Below, one piece after another: positions 1-20,107 of a stretch of DNA of 64,000 nt (within the stretch, counting starts at the first letter, position 1; the number at the start of each line of letters is the position of its first letter). The notes beneath the pieces are model-generated. The model searched no databases and was not told where the DNA came from. It saw only the letters and a program-made list of their open reading frames with translations. This DNA comes from Eleginops maclovinus. Its lineage: Eukaryota > Chordata > Actinopteri > Perciformes > Eleginopidae. Made by a program: the position numbers and the translations under genes. Where the stretch lies: positions 15,931,532-15,995,531 of the forward strand of contig NC_086350.1 of assembly GCF_036324505.1 (NCBI RefSeq). The letters are read 5' to 3'.

Positions 1-2017
1 TGTTCATGCATGTGAGTGTGTCTAAGGGTTTCTTTTGGTGTGTAATTCCAGAGGCTCCCCTTACCCCCTCCTAAGTTTTTCCTCTTTCTCAGACGGGTTT
101 TTTCATTTATTTATTTTTTTCTAACCGCTGGATTCTGGACTCAGTCTGTTTCCATATTGCTAACCACAGCATTCCACAAACATGATGGAATCTTTGTTTT
201 AGACTGTTATTTTTTCCTCTTTTTGAAACAATTTCCCTTTACTTCTGCATGTCAATGGAATATTATGTGGGTAGCTGTGCGAGAAACGTGTGTGAGAGAC
301 TTTAAAACATAAACGAGTTGAACAGGATATTAATGACACGGTAATCCAGGCAAAATTTCCTGACTCCCTCTTATTACCACGATAACCCTATCCTTACTGG
401 ACAGAATCATTCTTTCGGGTTTTATTCCTCCCGCATTCCTTATTTCATCGTATCAATATTTGCTTGTCCCTTTTTCTGCTTGGACCAAAGTATTTAATTG
501 CCTTTCAAAAACCAACAAAGTTTTATTAAATGTATGAGAAACTTTTAGTTGGAATGGCCCCCACATTTTATTATACTGAGAGGCAGTTTATATTATAGCA
601 AAAGCTAAGAAGATTGTCACTTAATAAGCTAACCTGAATTGGCAACATATATTCAGATATTTACAAGGTAAATGACACTCCATAAATATAATCTTAAAAA
701 GGCTAAAAAGAGATGTCCTGAACTCTCAGTAACTAAGCATTGGTTAAAAAGTTACCAGCAAGCACACCATTTTTAATGAGCCTAACATACTGAATCTGGA
801 TGTGGTGGATGGACCCCCTACAAACACAAACAAGATGTGAAGGGTGAAATATTGCAGTCTTGACATCAATGGTCCACACACTACAAGGAACTCATAAATC
901 TTTTGTTTTAATTGTGCTTCACGATAGTAGAACCGAAATGGCAAAAATAAATAATCAAAAAAGTGAACAATCAATTTCACTTTCTCACCATTTAACTGTG
1001 GCAAGCAAACCTCCTTCTATTTTTAATTTCCAACTATTTAAAGGCTGACAAGTATGAAAAATGTTAACGCATACTTTAAAGAACACAAGTCTTACACGTT
1101 TAATTTTCCTCTTTAAATGTGAAAAATGTTATAGTGGCATTTCTGTCATCCGCATGCTTCCAGTTCTACATGGAAAAAAAACATGCATGCAAACTCACTC
1201 AAGGAGTACAAGAGAATGTAGTTTTATGTTTTTAAGTATGCTTTTAATTTTATCTCATATAAAGAAATGTTTTGTCCAGTCATTCAGTAGTTTCTCAAAG
1301 TATTAAATATTAATTAAAAGTACGAAGGATCTAATTTATCAATTCAGAAAGGATTCACAGCGGAAGCCTTTTCTTCATATTAACTGGAGTTTTGCGCTAT
1401 TAACTTTCATATATCCTCTACCACCAGAAAGCCAGTGGCAAAGAGAGGCGTTGAGGCCCACTGCTACATAGGTGAAAGTCCTGAGAGGAGACTGGGCCTG
1501 CAGAGGCAGAGTTACATCCTGAATGACAGTGGCCTCAGGGGACTCATCCTTTTCTCACTGACCCGTCCGTAACCCTCCCTCCTGTGAACCAATGAACAAA
1601 CACACCTAAAAATAACATGCACAGGCAGGTTGGGTGGTAGATAAATGCATCGTCGTGTCACTACTAAACACAGGTATTCCGACAGAATGTACTTTTCCAT
1701 ATGCATAATACATTAATGGCAAAAAAAAATACTATGTCAGCAATACACATCCCACTGTTTCTATAGCATTAATAAGGGTGCAGTGTCACAAAAGCCCGAT
1801 AATGATTTTTAAAGCTGGCATAGGCGTAAGTGCTTCACAGTAATGTATTGAACAGTCAGGACATTCTATAGACCCCTCAAAAAAAAGAAGCAAACTAACC
1901 AGCATCTGGAATTTGAACCATGTCACGTGTTATTAAATAAGTAAATTACAGAACATTTTTATATATATTCTTGTTCGAATAAATGTGACAGCCTGGCTTG
2001 ATTTGTTTCTCTTGTAG
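1..2017. other. AT-rich non-coding sequence
   Basis: I see no gene, repeat array or RNA gene here. The open frames in this stretch are under 90 codons, AT-driven and do not resemble known proteins. A pyrimidine-rich run just before position 2018 is treated with the next entry. Confidence 0.6.
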
Positions 2018-2136
2018 CCAGCTGTGATTCATACTGCTTCAGGACTGATGAGTTTCAACACCACCACCTTCTTCTGAATGCTTTGTATGACAAGTATGGA
2101 AGAAAAAGAGTGAAAGGCTGTATGCCCCTGAAGTGA
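2018..2136 (+). other. weak candidate exon ending in a stop codon
   Basis: A pyrimidine-rich tract ending in CTTGTAG at 2011-2017 looks like a good splice acceptor. After two bases the next 38 codons (from 2020) are open and then reach TGA at 2134-2136. The peptide includes FRTDEFQHHHLLLNALYDK followed by a basic YGRKR run. A donor-like GGTGAGT lies at 2161-2167, but it is downstream of the stop. I do not recognise the protein. A 38-codon open run is easily produced by chance, so this is a splice-signal observation only. Confidence 0.18.
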
Positions 2137-4396
2137 CATTTGGAAATAATTATTCTAAAGGGTGAGTTGGAAAGGTTTGGTGTGGCTAAAATCCATCAGA
2201 GAATATCAGGATAAAATGTGTTTGGTTCACTGCGTACCTGCCGCACTCTTAACCTTTCACCTATAGGTAGGACGTTTGTTTGTAAGACTTATAGGGAGGT
2301 TTCTTTGTGTAAATCTCCAGACAAGGCGACAGACAGCCAAGTTCCAACACGTGAAAGGGGTTTTCCTTAAAACATGGGAAAGAAGGCTACTTAAATGCAC
2401 CCCATATCATGCCATTTAAAACAAGCTAATTTTCATGAAAAAAAAAAAACAACAGTAAGACTTCAGAGCAGGCGGATATACAAAAGCAGATTTTCTGAAT
2501 GAATCTTTGGTCTAAGTTCATGTTTGCAATTAGAAGGAGAGCGTCTCAGGTTTTACACAAATGCTACGATAGCGTGTGAGTACATTTGCACACTCAATTG
2601 GGTATAATTGTATATATGTGCATCTGTGTGGTTTTACAGTATTTAAGTGTGCTTTCATATATAATTTCAGCATACATTGTGCGACTGACATGCAGTTTGG
2701 TAGTTGGCTTTTATAGAGTAGTAGGTCTAATGTTACTTTTCCAAGCCCCACTACATGAAGTAAAGGGTTTCAGTTAAATGTATTTCTGTCTTGCCGGGGT
2801 CACAGCCTGGCACACAGAGGTTTGAATCAAAGGGAGAACACAAACTTGTGACAGGAAGAGATTAATTTCCTATAGTCTTGGCACAAAGTAATACGTAATG
2901 TATGCTGAGAGAAACCGCTCAAAAATAAAATTAGGAGGGTGGAGCTCAGAAAAGAATAGGGCTTGAAAGACAGAATCAGTAACAGCTTCTTAAGTTCCTC
3001 TGCTCCAAACCACAGAGCATGATACGCCGTCCTGCCTTTTCCTTTATTTTTGCTTTCTTTATTTCCTTTGCAACCTACATGTTCAAAAGCATATAAAATC
3101 AGTTTGGCATTAGTTCACAGCAACTGAGGGGCAGGTGGGGGTTGGTGCTGGGAGAAAATTAAAACATTTGTATAAGATTGAGGATGAACCTGTGTGGAGT
3201 AAGCCCAGGATTGACAGTCAGGGAGTAATGCTAGAAGCAACAGGGCTAACTCAAAGAATAAGATCACCAGCGTAGGTTATTTGGACTTAAGTGTTTTGGG
3301 GGGAATCTGAGAGGATTTTTTCTCCAGCATTATTCCAGTACGTACGGTATGGTAAAAGAAGGATGGAAAGGGAAGCAAAGAAGAAAAACATTGAGTAATA
3401 TTTCTCTCTCCCTTTTACTATTCTTCATTTCAATTTGCACCAATGCCAAAATCAGTAGTCCCCTGGCCAATGGTAAAGAGGGAATTCCAGGCACAGTGAG
3501 TGTGAGTCAGTACCAGTGTTTTCCAAATTCACCCTGCTTGCCTCCCTTTAAATAGGCCACGGAAATGTCCAAATGACCCAATTACGACTCAAGCTTTCCT
3601 AAATAGCCTGTGTCAACGCGTGACACGGTATTCAAAAATATACATAGTGACAAAACAGCAGCATTTGGTGGCAGCGAAGTATGCTTTCCTTCTGTTTGGT
3701 TTTATTAGTGTTATGATGGGATAGGGAGCTGGATTCTGTCTTTGTCTATATTCCTCTCTGTTGTGTCTTGGTTTTCAAAGCTTTCAAGGCCTTGGCAGAC
3801 CTTCAAGGGCATACTGGAGTTAAACGATTTGCCAGAGACGTATCTGACCAGTTCACTTCATCACACTTTAATCTATGTCACACTAATACAAATTGCAAAC
3901 TGATGTCAAGTCAAAATACATAGTTTCTACTCTAGTCATTGATGGACACTCACACACAAAAGCTGCCCTGCCCGAACAAACACCATTAAATAATTGTTTC
4001 TATTTTAGGGCCCGACACTTTGGTCCACTTCAGCAGCTTAGTAGCACCCAAAGTAGGGCTTGGAAACAATAACAATGATTCTGGGCTAACAAAGGCTCAT
4101 TCATACCTAGTAAAGCTCAGTTTAGCTGTCATCTAGTGACGTTTCAGCAGGATCTTAACTTTATCCTTTTACTGTATTTGTTTATTTAACACTGTGGGAG
4201 ACGAGGTGGTATGCATCCTGCTCAAACCAATTTAAGGTAATGGTTTGGGAATAGCCATGAAAATTACAGCAAAACCAAGGGGAACATGATGGACTGGTTG
4301 AAGTGCCTGTTTAAACTAAGTGTTTTGTCAATGGGCCACATTTGTGAGTGCGGCCTTTTAATTTGCAGCTGCAAAAACTATCTATAAATATCTAGC
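2137..4396. other. non-coding sequence without recognised elements
   Basis: This is unique sequence with short A/T runs. The only open frames are of chance length, such as 3349-3555. I see no transposon ends, RNA gene or long simple repeat. Confidence 0.55.
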
Positions 4397-4415
4397 GGGG
4401 GGGGGGGGGGGGGGG
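4397..4415. repeat. poly-G homopolymer, 19 G
   Basis: There is an uninterrupted run of 19 G between TCTAGC and TTGGTGG. Runs of this length are prone to slippage and sequencing error and can form G-quadruplex structure. The true length may differ by a few bases. Confidence 0.9.
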
Positions 4416-7400
4416 TTGGTGGCCGGATAACCTTGGGCAGTTGCAAGATCTGAAATCAGATATTACAGCAGCGTTCAGCAATTCACCTACAACAATTAGG
4501 TCTCTTGAGAAATCCAAAAGTCCAAAATAGGGAGGGAGGGGAGATATAAGGAAGAGGAAAGGAAGTCAATGAGACAGATTCCAGCTCCCGGGGCTCTAAG
4601 CTCTGACTGCCAACCTACTTCAGATTCAGAATGGGATAAAACAGAAGCTTTTCTGCTTTAGACCAATAGCCTACAGTTCAACAGGTTCCTCCATAATGTG
4701 CCATGACAAAATGAACCTGCTGTACACCTGTAGCTCGATTTTCCATGTCTGATTTCAGTAACTGCATTATCATTTTCTTCATTCCTTGCTTTGCAGTAAT
4801 AGAAGATTTCATGGATAAAAATCGTCAAGCGAAGTCAAATTTTGGCAATGACCCTAACAACGCTCTTATAAAAATATTTTCCTATCTGGTCAGTGACTAG
4901 AATAGCAGAAGCCCACACTGTCATCTTTCCATGCAGTCCCTCCACATTTTGCATCTTGCCCAATTTTTGTTCCCCCTCTTTCTGTCCACTGTCCTATCTT
5001 TTCCTCTCATCTCTCTTCTAGTGGTCACATCTGGGCGTTGTCTGTGTCTTGCTGTGGCTGCAGCAGGAGGACTACCTGATGTGTCGCTGTGCAGGGACCA
5101 AGGGGTCTGCTGTTGAAAAGGGGCTCTGTGCAGCATCTGCAGATCGCCTTACACAACCACTTCCTGCTTCCGACCCACTCCTCACAGACAGCCCTGTGTG
5201 CCAATGCCGAAAAAAGCGCAAACAGAGGGGTTCAGTCCACCCAGGGGCTGAGCACAGGACCCTATTCATCCTCTCCCCAATGCTCCTCCCTATTTCACCC
5301 CTGCCAGCCTCAGGATGCCTTTATTTTAACATTTACAAATATTCCTCGCTGAGGCATTGAGATCCACTGGATGCTCATTCCCACTTTTCAGTGATGCTTG
5401 ACAGACGAGCTGTGTCAATGTTGCCCCAGGTTTGGGGAGGTGAAACGTGCTTGTGTTAAGTATTTGTGCAATGTCCATCTGTCTGGTATAGCCACACCTC
5501 CTGCATCTGTGTCATTACATAAGGAAAGGAAAAGAGAGGAGTGAAAGTCATAGATAAAGGAAAAACTTTGAGCTTAGCAGAGTTATAGAGATGCTTTATG
5601 GGTAAATTAGTTCTTTAGTTTCTTGTGGAAAAACTGCTACTGCCTGTAGGAGGTATAGGGTAAAAAACAATGTTAAAAAAACACAAATTACCCAGCTGAG
5701 GGGGAGGGGAGCAGGTGGGTTGGAGTCGTGTAGCTATTCCTGGAATGCTCACTTTGTCCCATCTAGACCTGGCTACAGTGGGAAGGACAGGAACTTGTGG
5801 ATAGTGGATTCCCACTGAGTTGGACTATTTAAACAGGGAACCAATGAGGGCCAAGGAGGCAGAGGTATTTAAGATTCCTGGGGAAATGGCAAAGAGGGCA
5901 AGTAACTCTTAAGACAAACAAACCTAGAGCATTAATGATGAGTCTGTCGCTTGACTGGATGTTTTTGCTTTCCCCCTGTGTACTGCAAGGGGGAGGGCAA
6001 ACAGCCGGAGCCACAGTCTGTTTTCACTACTGTCCTTGTCGTTTCTACCTTCAGTCATAGGACGCTGCCTTGTTTTTCTACTTGAAACGCATTAAAACAG
6101 CACCCGATACGTCCATTCCTACCAGGGGGATAGAAAAACATTTAGCCTGCCGGCTCCCTGGGCTTCCCCCTCGGATGTCAGCCTAAGATGAGGGTGAGAA
6201 GAATGACGCTCTGTACGGCCACTGCAAGAAGCTATTCATACATCCACAGAGAGTGTGCAGCATGGACCGATCCTGGCTCGAACAGAACCAGTACTGATCC
6301 AGTCCTTGCTGTCCCAACACTACACAACACCAGTATTGATCTTATCCATTCTAGACAGGACAGCACCACTGAGACAACATGTCCACTGATTCAACTGGTT
6401 CTCTGCTGGGTCCTACCAACATACACAAAACAGCCCCTGATTCGGCCAGAAAGACAGACCTCTGAAGGATCCTGCTCAAATGACTCAGTCAACACCTAAT
6501 GAGAAATGTACATCAAGATACTCAACCCTCTCCAAGACTGAACTGCTACAGGATCCCTTCTACCACTACTGATGGAGCTTTCTTAAGTCTTTGCAGAGTA
6601 TCTAATAGAACAAACCTGTGTTTACAGGACTAATCTTCGGTTGATCAACAAACTCAGTCAACCCGTGCTGCTGTAAATTCTTTTCCACTCTCCCCATTGC
6701 CTTTGCCATGTTGAACAGGAGGCCTTATTATAGGTCAGTGGCTAACTGGAGTCTGAGGAACAAACCAAAGCCCCTGGCAGAACTCACGTTGTTCCCCTCA
6801 GACCTGCTCAGGCTCACTGGAGACCGGTGCCGGAGGCAGGGATAGAGAAAGTGGCTTCTGTGCTTCATCTTTGCCCAACCTCTCTGGCTTCACATGCCTG
6901 TGTGAAAGGTGGACGACCGGGCCAAGCCAAAGAGGGACCCAAAGAGAATGCTGTGTGCTTTAGAGTTTCTGCTCAACCAAGGTCTTATGGAAAATATACC
7001 ATTTCAGGTGCACTTAATAGAGTATTTATGTAAAATGTAAAAAGATAACATGTGATATAACTTTTAAGGGAGTATATAGGATGAATGAGATCATTTATTT
7101 CAAGTCTTTCAGACCAGAGGTTCGTAATATACTCAAAGCACAGAAGTGCTTCTAAACAGGCTTACACCAGCAATGGCTTATTGACCGGCAGATTCTGTTG
7201 ATTGGTCTACCAGTTAGTGAGAAGGCTAGGTAGTTTTATGGTTTGCAGTTTTGAACTAATAGTCCAGTTTTTAACTACATAATGAAAGATGTGTGGTGGT
7301 TTGTGATACAATCAGAAAAGTGAAAAGCGTTTTTATTTAGAACATTTTCTGAAAGCTTTTGCCATTCCACTTTCTGTCCTGCTTGTCCTGTGTCACCTTA

Positions 7401-8041
7401 AAAAATAAACTAGGTTGTGTAATTCTAGCCGACAAACTCACTATGTCACGTCTGGTGGAATCACAAAAATTGTCTATTGTGACCACGCTTCCTTCAGAGG
7501 GCACAGCTGGAGGAATCCAGAGTATAGTGAAGCAGCCTCAAGGCAAAACATAAACACATTTTTTGGCTAATCTTAAATACACATTCAAAAATTCTCTGAG
7601 CGTATTACTCATCATAAAAATAAATAATTGTAAATGTAGTTTTTTGTGCATGTGTGTGCAGTTACAGACAGCTTAACCCTTATCAAACTGGTCTTTCCTA
7701 CGCTTCACCTCTCTTAAGTCACTATGGGAGTGAATTGATAAGGCTTGACTTGGGCACATTATTTTTGTTTCTCTTCATAGTGCAGCAAATCAGTGTATGC
7801 AAGCTGGAGTAATTCTCTCCCCCATCACATGAATCATACTTTCCCTCTCCTTCCTATTTTTACAGCTGCTGCAAATCTAGATCTGCTCAAACGCTTTGCT
7901 CCTCTGTGACTGAGAAAGACAAGAAACCCAATTCCAGACTCAGGTTCTCATAGTCACTCTGCTTCCTCACACTCTCTGCACAAACAACCACCAACAATCC
8001 CCTCTTAACTTTCAAACGCACGCAAGCATTCATGCCCACAA

Positions 8042-8042
<1 letters not shown>
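4416..8042. other. non-coding sequence with an acceptor-like site and a 113-codon open stretch
   Basis: A strong pyrimidine tract ends in CTTCTAG at 5015-5021. It is followed by one frame open from 5022 to the stop ending at 5360 (113 codons), containing LWLQQEDYLMCRCAG and a basic CRKKRKQRG run. The locally higher GC lengthens open frames on both strands, and no family is recognisable. The remainder of this stretch looks like ordinary unique sequence. Confidence 0.4.

Positions 8043-8082
<40 letters not shown>
8043..8082. repeat. (TG)20 microsatellite
   Basis: A perfect TG dinucleotide array of about 40 bp lies between CACAAA and GGGCGTTA. Confidence 0.95.
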
Positions 8083-8084
<2 letters not shown>

Positions 8085-9761
8085 CGTTATACTCCACATT
8101 GCACATGCATTTTAGAAAAATCTAATCTGAGAATGAGTAATGAGTTACAGGCTCTGTTTTTCCAATTTGATTTAGTCAATTGACTGTAAACCACAAGAGG
8201 TAAAACCACAAGAATGTGATGCCATATCAGACTGTCAGACCATCTACACTTGTAAAGAATTAAACAAACAATAACCTGCTGTTTTAACAATGGCCAGCAC
8301 TTCACTCGGAGACAGGATACAATATATGATTTAAGACTAAGAGACCATTATGGATAACCAGAAATTATAGCTTCTGAAAACAGAAATAAGGATAAATCAG
8401 GGATTACGATAAACAAAAGTATAAGAAGGACTTGAGCTGGGAACGGATGTGAATCTTTTTCACTGTTTATATTTTTTCCCTACGCTGATTCATATTTCTG
8501 AAAGCTTGTTTACTCAAAATCAAATGAAATGACTACTGTACAGTTTGCCTGCTTTCCTTACTTTCAGAGCTTAGCACATCAATCAGATGGAAACATTTCC
8601 ATTTGCACAAGTCGAAATAAGGATAGCACACTGACACATTTATGTGCCAACCGCTGTGTGCAAGAAACGTGCTAGTGTTGGTTGCACCCATGAACAGCTC
8701 TGATGAATAAACCATTTGGCCAGGCTGTTAGGATCGGAAGTCTTGTCACAGTCCATTTAAAAGGCTGAGACGAGGGACAGGCTAAGGTCTGTAACCTGCA
8801 CCTTTGACCTCTCAGCTTAGCATTGTGGTCCTAATGCTGCCTTCATGCAGCTCCCAAAGAAAAACTGCCAGTTTGAGCTGCGGTCTGTGTTTTGCCCTTT
8901 TGCCCTCACTTCAATTTGTCACGCCAACATCGCGTGCCCAACCATTTGTGTTGGCACAGCTTGCATCTCTGGGGAAGGAGGAAAGCCATTAATCTAGGGC
9001 TAGTGGGTCTTAAGGAGCCACGTAAGGACCACTGGTCACCCAAACATACCCTGATCTTGGTCAAAGATGCAGTCATAAATATAAGCCACGATTTATTTAA
9101 ACAGAAGAATGTTTAAATATTAAATATCTAAAGAAACAATTATTCTAAATAAACAATACACTTGTAAAATGGGATGACTTTACATGTCTTTGATCCTTTT
9201 TTCCACTTCTGTTTCCACTCACTGAGGACCAGCTATGTCTGATTTATTTTTGAATGCACAATGGATAAGCCTGCTTTGCATGCAAGCATTGGACATCACA
9301 GACATAACATACGTTTAGGGTTGTCATATCATTTCCGCTTCATCTGTTACAAAAGGAATGTCCACACCAAGAATTACATCAACTTTTTTCCTATTTTTCT
9401 GAAAAAAAAGAAGAAAACTATGTGGAGGAGTTCATGTATGCAACAGTTTGATGAAAAGAACAACTGATGATCCTGTTCCCAACTGATTGGAGATCTGTAT
9501 CCCATCAAGTTTGTGCCTACATAAAAACTGGTGGTCAGTTAAAAGGGAATATAAGGTTGCAATGTTATGAGATGATTTGAATCAGCATTGTCCAACTTTG
9601 GAGAGTGGAAAACACCTATCTCGGTTGTGGTGTTTTTAAGATTCAGTAATTCTTTTGGGGGGGGGGTAGAAATGGAAAAATAAACGTGCTATTTGTCTCA
9701 TAATGCTAATATCTTTCTTTCTATGGCAAGTTTGGCATCCACCATGCCCTCAATGAAGCAG
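8083..9761. other. non-coding sequence with a G10 run
   Basis: AT-rich unique sequence with no gene recognised. A run of ten G occupies 9657-9666. The open frames at 8804-8992 and 8892-9116 overlap in different frames and carry no recognisable motif. Confidence 0.5.
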
Positions 9762-13146
<3,385 letters not shown>

Positions 13147-13292
13147 CCAATGGAGGATGCCTGGACCAAAGTGGCAGTCGAGCATCTCACAGAGCCATGA
13201 GGATTTAAAAAAGAACGGACTGAGATGGCTTTCCCCTGCATATAAGTCTGAAGACAAGAGTGACAGAGCTCGACAGAAAAGGAGTCCTTCAG
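13147..13292 (+). other. candidate internal exon, unidentified protein
   Basis: A C/T-rich tract ends about 15 bases short of the CCTAG acceptor at 13,142-13,146. The next 146 bp keep one frame open through a TTCAG|GTGAAG donor at 13,292/13,293. The layout would be one base, 48 codons, then one base. The encoded stretch is Lys/Ser/Glu-rich and non-repetitive, including EDLKKNGLRWLSPAY and a dibasic RARQKR run. The same frame continues past the donor to TAG near 13,349. I cannot assign it to a family. Splice signals plus a coding-like composition make it better than an average open frame, but the acceptor is not ideal and chance remains plausible. Confidence 0.25.
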
Positions 13293-15033
<1,741 letters not shown>

Positions 15034-15569
15034 ACTATAAATTCTCTCACGCATACATTACATACTAACTAACAATCTCAGTCAGCTGTGTTAACAAAGT
15101 TGACCATTCTGTAAAGTTCATAAGAGACGCTACATGAAACAAGATTTGCAGGAAGCCAAACTTTGCCTCCATAGCTGTTTTTATGTTTAAAATAGATTTT
15201 TTTCTTTGATAGATAGATTTCCTGTTTTTGAGATCAGTGGAATATTGTTTTACGACTTGGAAAGAGTGACTGTCCATTGACAATGAAATCGTACATTTTG
15301 ACATGAATAACCAGATTTATTATTTCCCTTTTACATCCCTTTAGATGTTTAACTTCCCGAAATATAAAAGCAAAAGGAGAATCCGTCATACAAACAGCAG
15401 AACTGAATACAAATAAGACTAAAGTAAATGTCAATTTCAACTAGCCTGACACTCCCCTCAAATGACAATGTTTAACTTTAATTTATACTGAAGTTTGTCA
15501 TTACTCCACTCCACTCACTTCACCCATCTGCACCTCCCATTTCTACAGCCAAGCCACCTGTTTTAGCCC

Positions 15570-15669
15570 TATAAAAAGTGAGTGTATTACCCCTCTTTTT
15601 CTGTTTCCTGCAACCACAAATGCTAAAAAATCCACTTTCATGCGAAGGGACATTTATAAATGTAGACAG
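15570..15669 (+). promoter_or_regulatory. candidate TATA promoter and short first exon
   Basis: A TATAAAA box lies at 15,570-15,576. About 30 bp downstream is a pyrimidine-rich start-like region. An ATG at 15,620 opens 16 codons plus two bases, beginning MLKNPLSCEG, and runs into a strong GACAG|GTAAGA donor at 15,669/15,670. The order TATA, start site, ATG, donor is that of a first exon. In AT-rich DNA TATA-like words are frequent and the coding part is very short, so this is inference from signals only. Confidence 0.2.
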
Positions 15670-15939
15670 GTAAGAGCGTTGTAAAGAGTTATAGACTGTT
15701 TAAGTGTAGATCAAGATAGAGGGACTGCACAATTTCTATGGCAAAGAGAAACATGAAGCAATCAGTCTAATATTTTGCCAAAAAGATAAATACATCCAAT
15801 CTGGCTAAGTGTGTTTCCAAAATTAAGAATGAATTATATGTGCCTAAATTCCCAAGCAGTTAGCCTACATGCCAAACTCTGTATGAGTTTGAGAGTTTGT
15901 GTGTGGGTGGTGGTTGAAGATTTTTTAGCTTCAAGAAGT

Positions 15940-18179
<2,240 letters not shown>

Positions 18180-18251
18180 AAGATCTGATGTCACAACTGC
18201 AGACCCAAGCATCAGGAAGAATGAATACAATGATGTCTTTTTCAGCACATT
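18180..18251 (+). other. candidate 72-bp internal exon, unidentified protein
   Basis: A pyrimidine-rich tract ending in CCCCCAG at 18,179 and a CATT|GTAAGT donor at 18,251/18,252 bracket exactly 72 bp. One frame is open throughout, as one base, 23 codons, then two bases, which keeps the reading phase. The product includes DPSIRKNEYNDVFFST, a mixed sequence with no low complexity. Both splice signals are close to consensus, which is uncommon for random 72-bp intervals. I do not recognise the protein, and the opposite strand is also open here, which lowers confidence. Confidence 0.28.
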
Positions 18252-20060
18252 GTAAGTCCACCAATACTGACCAATATCAAACAAGTTTAAAACTTAACCA
18301 CCAACCACTGCAGAACTTGTATGATGGTAGACCAACTTTAATACTTTAACCTCTAAGATCCAGAAAGTTCTCAAAGAAGTTCAGAGGGAAAAACAATTTC
18401 TTGTTTGGTCTGGCTGATTCTTCTGACTTTTCTGAGCAGATGCAGGAGGAGGTCTTCAGAAAGTCTTCTCAGACAGCCTGTTCTTGTTGTCACTGTCAGA
18501 AGCAATCAGCGCTGCTGGGTCTGCATTCACGCAGCAGAAGGAGCAGAGGAGCCGGAAAACATTCAGGCCAATTTTCTGCCTGTTGGATAAAGTGTCTCAT
18601 AAAGACGTGGCGGCTTATCTAACAGTTATTTGTCAGCAGACACATAGTATACCACCTACAATCTGATAGAAATGCTTGGATTTCTTAGTAAAGAATTTAT
18701 AAAATGTACCCAACAACAGTATACACATTCGTACATGCACACAGTAACACATGTACAGTGTCAGTGTGTGAGTGGATGCGTGTGGTAGCTCAGGTTGTTT
18801 TTAAGATTTAAAGTGTGACCTGACAAACAGACATACGGTACGATGGAAAATATGCTTAATGGGTTCAGTTTGAAGGGGAGGACACTGATAGAGAGGAAAA
18901 TGAGGAGTGGAAGGAGGTGGGGAATGAACTGAAATGATGGAACCAGAGGGACTCTCTCCTTCTGCAAGTTATGTGTTTTACATCTGCACTGCAGTGAATC
19001 TGCTCATCTTAAGTAACCTCAGCCTCAAAATCATATCTACAGGGCCAATTCTAGGTGCGGGTACACTAGGTTGTCAGTCAGAGCGCCAACAGCTGGAGAA
19101 AGCACCAGAGAGAAGAGGACAGAGCAGAGAAGTGTCTGGTACTTCTAAGGCCCCTTTTTTATTTTAAAGGCAATTCAAAGTTGTTGCAGTTCAGGCCATT
19201 TATGCTGCAACTCACAGGTGCTCAGGAAGCTGCCTGCATTTTAACATCATCCCTATTATACCCAATGACACTGTGACAAACTTTACTTAGTGCTTATGGG
19301 TCATAGAAAATGTAGCAAAAGGAGCATAAAATTAGAAAATGTAGTGTCACCTTTGTTCAGGGGTGACACTAGATCTGTTCTGTCATCAACAGCATGTTGT
19401 TGTATTGAGAAATAAAGCTTTGGCTAACACTATGGATGTTTCCGTCATCAGCTCTACAAAACAAACATTTATTTAATTTATAGCACAATTCATTTTACTG
19501 TAACGACAAGATTATAGCGTATTTACTTTTGTTGCACAATCCAACCATGATGTAAATCCAAACAGAAGTGTATCCCCAACACCAAAATACAAAACATCTG
19601 TCACTTGACACACTTTCACTTACTCTTAAACTGACAGAACTCACACATTAAATGGTTTCCCATACTTTTGAAACTTTGTTTACTTATATTAGTAAAGTTT
19701 CAGAGGATTAACAAAGAAAACCTGAAGGCAACTCTTCAATTGTGTATTTAAATTAAAATTAAATTATATGGGCAAAGAAATGTTGTTTGGCCTTCTAACG
19801 TATATTGACAGAAGGGTTGCAACACTAACTCCCTAGAGTTTTAGTGACTGGGAGCAAATCTGAGTACCCTGTCAAATGAAATCCAAACTGGATAATTGTA
19901 TACATTTTAAACTCAGGCACTCAGGTATGAACAAGATAGGGCAGTATCTCTTTTCTTTGTTTTTCCCCTTGCTGTTGCTGTGTTTTTTAAACACCTTGGC
20001 AGCACTTTCAAACAACCATTTTCCTAATCTTTAAGATGGACGGAGGGAGAGAAGTGCCAA
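18252..20060. other. non-coding sequence without recognised elements
   Basis: Unique AT-rich sequence. The open frames are of chance length. No long repeat or transposon end seen. Confidence 0.5.
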
Positions 20061-20107
20061 GAATTTCCCAGTTTGGGATGAATAAAGTATTTCTGATTCT
20101 GATTCTG
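20061..20107 (+). repeat. non-LTR retrotransposon 3' tail fragment
   Basis: GAATTTCCCA is followed by GGGATGAATAAAG and then by TTCTGA-type hexamer repeats. This arrangement, a short hairpin-like TTTCCC/GGGA segment, AATAAAG and a short tandem tail, is a familiar 3' end of fish RTE-type LINEs and of SINEs that borrow their tail. Only the terminal part is clear. Sequence upstream from about 19,950 may belong to the same element but I cannot delimit it. The exact family is inferred. Confidence 0.5.

Noticed and set aside
5022..5360. 113-codon plus frame after a strong acceptor-like site
   Set aside because: No donor or polyadenylation signal fits and no family is recognised. Two other frames and the minus strand are also partly open because of local GC content.
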